From the NCBI GenBank assembly GCA_963821885.1, contig CAWGFN010000003.1:1-64000 (forward strand): a stretch of DNA of 64,000 nt, in the 5' to 3' direction. Source of the DNA: Oleiagrimonas sp963821885 (GTDB lineage Bacteria; Pseudomonadota; Gammaproteobacteria; Xanthomonadales; Rhodanobacteraceae). Position 1 is the stretch's first letter, and every line of letters begins with the position of its first letter. The notes beneath the pieces were generated by a model. The model searched no databases. It was not told the origin of the DNA and saw only the letters and a list, made by a program, of their open reading frames with translations. Shown one piece after another: positions 21,504 through 28,041 of this stretch. The position numbers and the translations under genes are program-made.

Positions 21504-22550
21504 ATGGGCCAAGGCAATGACATCGAGGCGCTGCGCCGGATCGGCTGGCGCGACGCGGCGCCGGCCGCGCGCGTGGTGCGCGTGGTCGCGCAGCATCGCG
21601 CCGGTTACGAGGTGCACGACGGCCACCAGGTGTTCGCCGCGCAACCGGACGGGCACTTCCTCAAGCGCCGCATCGACCCGGCCGAGCGCCCCGCCGTGGG
21701 TGATTTCGTGATCCTCGGCGCGGCCGACCCGCCCACCATCGAGAAGGTGCTGCCGCGGCGTTCGAGCCTGACCCGCGCCGCCGCCGGCGAGCGCTATGCG
21801 CGGCAGTTGATCGCCACCAATGTCGACTACGTGCTGGTGCTGACCGGCCTGGATGGCGACTACAACCCGCGGCGCATCGAGCGCTACCTGCTGCTGGTCG
21901 AGGGTTCCGGCGCGCAGCCGGTGGTGTTGCTGACCAAGGCCGATCGCTTTGCCGATGCCGGGGAGAAATGCGCCGCCCTGCGCGAGCGCCTGCCCGGACG
22001 CACCCCGGTGCATGCCATCAACGCCAAGGACCCGGGCAGCGTCGACGTGCTGCGCGACTACCTCAAGCCGGGCGACACGGTGGTGCTGGTCGGCTCATCC
22101 GGTGCCGGCAAGTCGACCTTGACCAACACGTTGCTGGGGGAGTCGCGCATGGCCACCGGCGCGGTGCGCAGCAGCGACAGCCGCGGACGCCACACCACCA
22201 CGCATCGCGCGCTGCTGCCGTTGCCCGGCGGGGCCTGCCTGATCGACACGCCGGGCATGCGCGAGCTCAAGCTCACCGGCGAGGAATCGCTGGACCTGTT
22301 CGCCGACATCGAGGCCCTGGCGCTGCGTTGCCGTTTTGCCGACTGCGCGCACGAGAGCGAGCCCGGTTGCGCGGTGCAGGCGGCCATCGCCGCCGGCGAG
22401 CTGGACCCCGAACGCTGGCACAACTACGTCAAGCTGCGCAGCGAACGCGAAGAGCAGGCCGCTACCCTGGAGGCCCGCCTCAAGCAGCAGGGACGGGCGA
22501 AGACCCCCGGTCGCCGTTCCGGCCAGCGTGGTCGTCGCGAGGACATCTAG
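21504..22550 (+). CDS. rsgA: ribosome small-subunit-dependent GTPase A
   Basis: A 348-aa circularly permuted GTPase that checks late 30S assembly and releases RbfA. It has an N-terminal OB-fold, then G4 (LTKADRF), G1 P-loop (GSSGAGKST, Lys203/Ser204), G2/G3 (TTTHRALLPL, DTPGMREL), and a C-terminal zinc-binding domain with the CxxxxCxHxxxxxC ligands (CRFADCAHESEPGC). A basic C-terminal tail follows. Order and length are standard. ATG 21504 has no ribosome site, so translation may be leaderless. Confidence 0.95.
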   Translation: MGQGNDIEALRRIGWRDAAPAARVVRVVAQHRAGYEVHDGHQVFAAQPDGHFLKRRIDPAERPAVGDFVILGAADPPTIEKVLPRRSSLTRAAAGERYARQLIATNVDYVLVLTGLDGDYNPRRIERYLLLVEGSGAQPVVLLTKADRFADAGEKCAALRERLPGRTPVHAINAKDPGSVDVLRDYLKPGDTVVLVGSSGAGKSTLTNTLLGESRMATGAVRSSDSRGRHTTTHRALLPLPGGACLIDTPGMRELKLTGEESLDLFADIEALALRCRFADCAHESEPGCAVQAAIAAGELDPERWHNYVKLRSEREEQAATLEARLKQQGRAKTPGRRSGQRGRREDI

Positions 22551-22558
22551 GCGCACCG

Positions 22559-22575
22559 GGCCGGCTTCGCCGGCC
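22559..22575. terminator. hairpin between convergent genes
   Basis: GGCCGGC and GCCGGCC form a 7-bp perfect stem with a TTC loop, between the stop codons of rsgA and the convergent lipoprotein gene. No T run follows, so termination is only suggested by position. Confidence 0.35.
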
Positions 22576-22589
22576 GGATTTGCTGCGGC

Positions 22590-23108
22590 TCATCGCACGC
22601 GCACGTAGCGCTGGACCATCGGATCGGCCATGCCCGGAAACGTCTTGCGGGTGACCAGGGTGTCTCCGTGGCAGGTGAAGCCCATGCGCATGGCGCCCGC
22701 GGCGGCGACCGGCATCGGACGGTGCAGCTTCTGCCCCGTGGGGGTGACGTAGTCGATCGAGCCGCGGGTCTGCTGCGATTGCGGCTCGAGGATCAGCTGG
22801 TCGCCGTCCAGGCGCCAGTGGCCGTGCGCCTGCACCGACATCGGACCATGAGTGGCCGCGGCGCCGCCCTCGCGCAGCGTCGCCTTCGCGTCCAGGCGTA
22901 CCCCCGAGACGTATCGGCCGTCGGCCATCAGCTGCAGCATCCCTTCGCGCATGCCGATGTCCACGTGCATGCCGCGCACGTGCCGCGCCATCCACTCGGC
23001 AGCGCCGTTGCCGCGTGCCTTCCAGGTGCCGACCGGACAGGTGTCGGCGGCGCGCGTGCTGCACGACACCAGCAGGCAGCAGGCCAGCATTAGGGTAAGG
23101 GGTTTCAT
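22590..23108 (-). CDS. small lipoprotein of unknown function
   Basis: A 172-aa predicted lipoprotein. The signal peptide has the lipobox LVSC (cysteine at residue 16), so it should be anchored to a membrane by a lipidated cysteine. The mature part begins DTCPVGTW and has alternating hydrophobic/polar strands (GHWRLDGDQLILEPQ, GSIDYVTPTG, MGFTCHGDTLVTRKTF) suggesting a beta-rich, lipocalin- or META-like fold; I do not recognise a named family. ATG 23108 was chosen over ATG 23114 because GGAG is then 8 nt away. Confidence 0.72.
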   Translation of the reverse strand: MKPLTLMLACCLLVSCSTRAADTCPVGTWKARGNGAAEWMARHVRGMHVDIGMREGMLQLMADGRYVSGVRLDAKATLREGGAAATHGPMSVQAHGHWRLDGDQLILEPQSQQTRGSIDYVTPTGQKLHRPMPVAAAGAMRMGFTCHGDTLVTRKTFPGMADPMVQRYVRVR

Positions 23109-23258
23109 CGGCATCGCTCCATGTGCAAGGCGTGTACCGATGAAAACGCAAGGGCGTGACGGATCGTGCCATCGGCATGCATCCATGCGTGTCATCCGGC
23201 CGACGGATCGAAATGCGGTGGCACGGTTCGCCAGCCGTTTCCGTTTATCGGGTTGGGG

Positions 23259-23275
23259 CGTGCGAAGGACGCACG
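23259..23275. promoter_or_regulatory. inverted repeat upstream of the autotransporter gene
   Basis: CGTGCG, 5-nt spacer, CGCACG: a perfect 6-bp dyad 41 nt before the start codon, in the non-coding stretch that should contain the promoter. A possible operator or leader hairpin. Confidence 0.3.
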
Positions 23276-23316
23276 GTTTCGACAGTTATCCAACCTGATG
23301 AACGAGGAAACGGAAC

Positions 23317-24549
23317 ATGAAGGATGCAATCACCATTCGTCGTGGCCTGGTCGGCCTGGCCCTGCTGGCCTGCATGTCGGTCATGCCGGCCTGGGGGCAG
23401 GTCTGCAATCTCTCCGATGGCACGACCGGCAGCAGCTCGGCCACTGGCACCCAGGCCGTGGCCTGCGGAACAAGCAACAACGCCAACGGGACGCTGGCCG
23501 ATGCGTCCGGCGTGGGCAACACCGCGGGCAACTACGGCACCGCCGTGGGCAACCAGAACACGGCCGGCGACCACGCCACGGTGGTCGGCGTGCAAAGCCG
23601 CGGCAACGGCAGCTACAGCGTGGCGGTCGGTTACCTCGACTACGCCAACGGCGAGCACAGCATGGCCATCGGGTCTGGCAGCATCGCGACCGGCAAGGCA
23701 AGCACCGCCGTGGGCAACTGGATCAACTTCAACGGCGACATCACGGTCGACACCTACGAACACGCCCAGGCCACCCGTGACTACGCCAGCGCCTACGGTT
23801 CGGCGGCCGTCGCCGGCGGCGTCGCCAGCACGGCGCTGGGCACGGCGAGCCAGGCCACGGGCCAGGAGAGCGTGGCCATCGGCGGCTGGAACGACCTCAA
23901 CGGCAATGGCCAGCTCGACAGCGGCGAAGTGGTCCGCGCCGCCGGCACCCATTCGGTGGCGATCGGCGCGTCGTCCAATGCCGGCAACACCGACACCATG
24001 GCGCTCGGCTACCAGTCCACCGCCAGCGGCGCCGGTTCGGTGGCCCTGGGCGCCGGCTCGGTGGCCTCGCGCGACAACGTGGTCTCGGTGGGCGCGTCGG
24101 GCAGCGAGCGGCAGATCACCAACGTGGCCGACGGCACCGCGCAGACCGATGCCGCCAATGTGCACCAGGTGCAGCAGGGCGACGCCAATACCCTGGCTGC
24201 CGCCGAGTCCTACACCGACACGCGCATCACCAGCATGATCACCAGCACCGGCGTGAGCAACACCGAGTTCAACCAGTTCCGTGGCCAGGTCGAGGACCGC
24301 TTCCAGAAGCAGGACCTTCGCATCGACCGCATGGGGGCGATGAGCGCGGCGATGACCCAGATGGCGATCGGCGCGGCTGGCGCGCAGGGCCATGGCCGCC
24401 TGGCCGCGGGCGTGGGCTTCTCCGGTGGTCGCTCGGCACTGTCGGTGGGCTATTCGGCACCGCTGGGCAAGCACGCCAACATCAACTTCGGTGGCGCGTT
24501 CAGTGGTTCCCAGCACACGGTGGGCCTGGGTTTCGGCATCGATTTGTAG
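23317..24549 (+). CDS. YadA-like trimeric autotransporter adhesin
   Basis: A 410-aa surface protein. Signal peptide at about residues 1-27 (ending PAWG-Q). The head is built of YadA-type 14-residue left-handed beta-roll repeats (VAIGxxSxAxGxxS pattern), roughly residues 40-255, ending in the neck-like QITNVADGTAQTDAANVHQV. A short stalk with coiled-coil character follows, then the YadA membrane anchor (last 75 residues, MGAMSAAMTQMAIGAAGAQG to the C-terminus). Two inserts interrupt the head: residues 135-148 and 191-204; the second is a textbook EF-hand-type loop (DLNGNGQLDSGE), the first a degenerate copy. Ribosome site GAGGAAA. This is a short adhesin; binding target unknown. Confidence 0.9.
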   Translation: MKDAITIRRGLVGLALLACMSVMPAWGQVCNLSDGTTGSSSATGTQAVACGTSNNANGTLADASGVGNTAGNYGTAVGNQNTAGDHATVVGVQSRGNGSYSVAVGYLDYANGEHSMAIGSGSIATGKASTAVGNWINFNGDITVDTYEHAQATRDYASAYGSAAVAGGVASTALGTASQATGQESVAIGGWNDLNGNGQLDSGEVVRAAGTHSVAIGASSNAGNTDTMALGYQSTASGAGSVALGAGSVASRDNVVSVGASGSERQITNVADGTAQTDAANVHQVQQGDANTLAAAESYTDTRITSMITSTGVSNTEFNQFRGQVEDRFQKQDLRIDRMGAMSAAMTQMAIGAAGAQGHGRLAAGVGFSGGRSALSVGYSAPLGKHANINFGGAFSGSQHTVGLGFGIDL

Positions 24550-24561
24550 TCCTTTTCCGAA

Positions 24562-24595
24562 TGGCACCGTCAGGTCCGCGCGCCTGGCGGTGCCA
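24562..24595. terminator. hairpin after the autotransporter gene
   Basis: A 13-bp stem with one T-G pair (TGGCACCGTCAGG against CCTGGCGGTGCCA), 13 nt after the stop codon. No T run follows, so it may protect the mRNA 3' end rather than terminate by itself. Confidence 0.45.
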
Positions 24596-24628
24596 CCGAC
24601 TTCCCCTTGAAGCGATATCGTGTTCAGC

Positions 24629-24648
24629 TGTGATCTGCGAGGATCACA
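24629..24648. promoter_or_regulatory. dyad upstream of the ECF sigma gene
   Basis: TGTGATC and GATCACA form 7-bp perfect arms around a 6-nt spacer, 44 nt before the sigma start codon. The half-sites resemble CRP half-sites but the spacing is longer than in CRP/Clp operators, so another dimeric regulator is likely if the site is real. Confidence 0.4.
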
Positions 24649-24692
24649 TCTCGACCGGGGCGACGCGGCGGTTGCGCGTCGAGGGGAAGACC

Positions 24693-25244
24693 ATGTCCGA
24701 CATCACGCAGTTGTTGACGCGTGCGCGCAGTGGCGAGTCCGCCTGCCTGTCCGACGTCTTCGCGGCGCTGTATCCGGAGCTCCTGCGCATGGCGCGCGGC
24801 CGGCTCCACGGACCGGCCGCCACGCTGACGCCGACGGTGCTGGTGCATGAGGCCTACCTGCGCCTGACCGGGGGCAGCGACTTGTCGCTCAAGGATCGTC
24901 ACCACTTCTTCGCCTGCGCGGCGCGCGCGATGCGCAGCATCATCGTCGACGCCGCACGACGGCGCACGGCGAAAAAGCGCGGCGGAAAGGAGCGCGACAT
25001 CACCCTCACCGATCGCCTGGCGCCGAGCACCGACCAGGATGTCGAGGTGCTGTCGCTGGACCAGGTTCTGGAGAGCATGCGCGCACGCCGTCCGCGCCAG
25101 GTCGAGGTGGTCGAGCTGCACTACTTCGCCGGTTTCGGCTTTGCCGAGATCGGCACCCTGCTCGACTGCTCAGAGCGCACGGTCAAGCGCGAGTGGGAAC
25201 GCGCGCGCGCGTTCCTGCACGCGCGCCTGGCATCGGAAAACTGA
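24693..25244 (+). CDS. ECF sigma factor of the kinase-associated type (TIGR02999-like)
   Basis: A 183-aa sigma-70 family factor. Region 2 spans about residues 10-90 and region 4 about 125-180 (VEVVELHYFAGFGFAEIGTLL, helix-turn-helix CSERTVKREWERARAFL). In ordinary ECF factors region 2.2 has an acidic D-x-E-D-L-x-Q-E motif; here it reads LTPTVLVHEAYLRL (Thr46, Thr48), as in kinase-linked factors such as Xanthomonas EcfK and Vibrio EcfP, which need phosphorylation of a threonine in this region. It precedes a Ser/Thr kinase gene by 16 nt. Activation by that kinase is an inference. Confidence 0.87.
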   Translation: MSDITQLLTRARSGESACLSDVFAALYPELLRMARGRLHGPAATLTPTVLVHEAYLRLTGGSDLSLKDRHHFFACAARAMRSIIVDAARRRTAKKRGGKERDITLTDRLAPSTDQDVEVLSLDQVLESMRARRPRQVEVVELHYFAGFGFAEIGTLLDCSERTVKREWERARAFLHARLASEN

Positions 25245-25260
25245 CGCCACCGGAGGGGCC

Positions 25261-27891
25261 ATGGAGCGCCGGGATGACGAACTCTGGGAGCGTGCCGACA
25301 CGGTTCTGGACCAATTGCTGGACCTGCCCGCCGATGCGCGCGAGCCGGCCCTGCGCGCCATGCGCCTGCCGCGGGAGCTGGAGGGCTGCGTGCGTCGACT
25401 GCTCAGCGCGCATGGTGGCGTCGGTACCCTGGATCGCCCGCCCAGCGACATGTCCTGGAGCGAGCCCTCGGTGCTGGCCGGGCGCCGCTTCGGCGAATGG
25501 GTGCTGCAGCATGAACTGGGCCGCGGTGGCATGGCCGTGGTGTGGCAGGCCCGACGCAGCAACGGCACGTCCGAACGCCTGGCCGCGATCAAGCTGTTTC
25601 CCGTCGGTGCCCTGGCCCGGCACGAACTGACGCGCTTCCAGCGCGAGCAGGCCATTCTCGGTCGTCTCAGCCACCCGCACATCGCCCACCTGTACGAAGC
25701 CGGCGAGGCCGAGGACGGCACCCCCTACCTGGCCATGGAAAAGGTCGACGGCGAGCGCATCGATGCCTGGTGCGACCGGCGCGGCCTGGATGCCGCCGCG
25801 CGCGTGCGGCTGGTGCTGCACGTGTGCGCGGCCATCGCCTACGCGCACCGCAACCTGGTGGTGCACGCGGACCTGAAGCCGTCCAACGTACTGGTCGACG
25901 ATCAGGGCCTGGTGCGCGTTCTCGACTTCGGCATCGGGCGGCTGCTGGACGAACGCTTCGCCGACATGACGGCGACCCTGGCGCGCGCGGTGACGCCCGA
26001 GTACGCGGCGCCCGAGCAGCTGGCCGGCGATCCGGCCACGGTCGCCGCCGACGTCTTCGGCCTGGGCGCGTTGCTGCATCGCCTGCTGACCGGCGTCGGT
26101 CCGCGCGAGCATGATCGCGACGGCGTGCATGCACCACCCTCGCGCATCCTTCGCAACCGCCTGCGCGAGGGACTGCCCGCGCATGGCTTGCGCCCGCAGG
26201 CGTTGCAGGGCGACCTGGACACCATCGTGCTCAAGGCCCTGCGCGGCGAACCCGAGCAGCGCTACGGTTCTGTCGATGCCCTGCAGGCCGACCTGCGCGC
26301 CTGGCTCGACCAGATGCCGATTTCAGCGCGGGCGCCGAGCCGGCGCTACCTGATGGGCAAGTTCATGCGCCGCAACCGCCTGGCGCTGCTCGCCGGCGCG
26401 ATCGTGCTGGTGGCCGTGCTCGCCGGCCTGGCGACGACCATGTGGCAGGCGCGACAGGCTAGGATGCAGGCGGTGCGGGCCACCGCGGTGAAGAACTTCC
26501 TTGTCGACATCCTCGATGCCTCGGACCCGACGAGGGTGGATGGCCGCGATCCGCGCGCCTCCGAATTGCTGCGTCAGGGCGCGCAGCGCATCCGTTCCCG
26601 GCTCGAGCAGAGTCCACGGGTACGCGCCGAGCTGCTGATGGTCATTGGCCGCAGCCAGCTGGCGCGTGGCCAGCTCAAGGACGCCCAGCAATCGCTGGAC
26701 GCGGCGCTGGCCCTGTTCGACCGGCACGAGGTGGTCGGCGAGGTGCCGATCCACGCGCGCGCCCTGGCCGAGCGGGGCATGCTCGATTACGAGCAGGGCC
26801 TGTACACCCAGGCATTGCGTCATCTGCAGCAGGCCGACGCGATGGTCGACCCGGATGTCCCCGGCGAGGTGGCGCTGCGCGACGGCATACGCGCCAAACT
26901 GGCCGATATCCAGGTGGTGAGCGGACAGCCCGAGGCGGCCATGCGCACTGCCGGCGACCTGCTGGCGGCCATGCGCCGGGGCGGGCGCACCGGCAGCCCG
27001 GACTACAGCTACGCCTTGCGCGTCATGGGCGGAGCGCACAGCGAGCTGCATCATTACCGTCAAGCCATCCACTGGCTGGAGCAGGCGAGGGCGGCGCTGG
27101 TGGGATCGAGGGACATGGTCGACCTGGCCATGACCGACAATGAGCTGGGCATCGCCTACGACGGCCTGGGCCGGGAGGTGGAGGCCGCCCATGCCCTGTC
27201 CAGTGCCTACGCGATCCAGGTCAAGGTCTATGGACCGAACCACCCCACGCCGCTGTCCACGCTGGGCAACCTGGCGTCCATCCACTACCGCCAGGGCCTG
27301 GCCGCGCGGGCGGCTGGCGAGTTCGCGCATCTCATCGAGGTGCAGCACACCATCCTCGGCGACGCGCCGCATCCCGAAGTCGCCGTGAACCTGGGCTGGC
27401 TGGCCCTGGCCCGTTATCGCGCCGGCGACACCGATGCGGCCTGGGTCAGCGCGCAGCAGGCACTGGCCATGACCCATGCCCTGAGTCCGGCCGATCGCGT
27501 GGACCTGGACTGGATTGGCACGCTCAACGGACTTCTCGCCTGGGAGTCGGGGCACCGGCAGTTCCTCGGCATGCTCGACGCGGGTGGTCAGTCCTGCAAC
27601 GACCTTGAGGGCAGTAATTCGCTCGAGCGCTGGGCCTGCATCGCCCGTGCATGGCGCGAGGCGGATGCCGGCCACTGCCGCGTGCCGGCAGGGAAGCTGC
27701 CGGCCGTCGCACCGAAGGACAGGGTCGAGCGACGCTGGCAGGCGGCCTGGCATCTGTTGCGCGCGCGCTGCGGCGCGGCGGATCGGCGCAGCGCCGAATG
27801 GCGCGCGGCCAGGGCCCTCGAGCCGCCGCCGCCGGCCCGCTTCCCGGCCTGGCTGCGGGCGCGCATGGACGCGGCCCGGCCCTCGTCCTGA
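25261..27891 (+). CDS. transmembrane Ser/Thr protein kinase with TPR-like C-terminus
   Basis: An 876-aa kinase. Residues about 79-345 form the kinase domain: Gly-rich loop GRGGMAVVW, ATP-binding Lys111 (AAIK), catalytic loop HADLKPSN with Asp204, DFG at 222-224, and PEYAAPEQL. The residue before the catalytic Asp is Ala203, not Arg, so this is a non-RD kinase. One membrane helix follows at about 374-395, then about 480 residues of helical repeats resembling TPRs (for example ALAERGMLDYEQGLYTQALR), predicted periplasmic. It sits 16 nt after the ECF sigma gene and probably phosphorylates it in response to an envelope signal, as in PknS/EcfK of Xanthomonas (inference). Confidence 0.88.
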   Translation: MERRDDELWERADTVLDQLLDLPADAREPALRAMRLPRELEGCVRRLLSAHGGVGTLDRPPSDMSWSEPSVLAGRRFGEWVLQHELGRGGMAVVWQARRSNGTSERLAAIKLFPVGALARHELTRFQREQAILGRLSHPHIAHLYEAGEAEDGTPYLAMEKVDGERIDAWCDRRGLDAAARVRLVLHVCAAIAYAHRNLVVHADLKPSNVLVDDQGLVRVLDFGIGRLLDERFADMTATLARAVTPEYAAPEQLAGDPATVAADVFGLGALLHRLLTGVGPREHDRDGVHAPPSRILRNRLREGLPAHGLRPQALQGDLDTIVLKALRGEPEQRYGSVDALQADLRAWLDQMPISARAPSRRYLMGKFMRRNRLALLAGAIVLVAVLAGLATTMWQARQARMQAVRATAVKNFLVDILDASDPTRVDGRDPRASELLRQGAQRIRSRLEQSPRVRAELLMVIGRSQLARGQLKDAQQSLDAALALFDRHEVVGEVPIHARALAERGMLDYEQGLYTQALRHLQQADAMVDPDVPGEVALRDGIRAKLADIQVVSGQPEAAMRTAGDLLAAMRRGGRTGSPDYSYALRVMGGAHSELHHYRQAIHWLEQARAALVGSRDMVDLAMTDNELGIAYDGLGREVEAAHALSSAYAIQVKVYGPNHPTPLSTLGNLASIHYRQGLAARAAGEFAHLIEVQHTILGDAPHPEVAVNLGWLALARYRAGDTDAAWVSAQQALAMTHALSPADRVDLDWIGTLNGLLAWESGHRQFLGMLDAGGQSCNDLEGSNSLERWACIARAWREADAGHCRVPAGKLPAVAPKDRVERRWQAAWHLLRARCGAADRRSAEWRAARALEPPPPARFPAWLRARMDAARPSS

Positions 27892-28041
27892 GTCGCCCGG
27901 CGCTGCATTTGGCGCCGACGTGTGCAAGTATCCGCGCCCATGGGTGCTCATGGCCCGGCGGCGCCAGACGGCGCGCCGGTGCTAGCATGAGTGCTTCCTG
28001 CCCGGCCTGTCCGGGCCTTTCGATCCTGAAGTGCCTCGTCC

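Noticed and set aside
24629..24648. CRP/Clp operator
   Set aside because: The half-sites are separated by 10 bases instead of the 6 in TGTGA-N6-TCACA.
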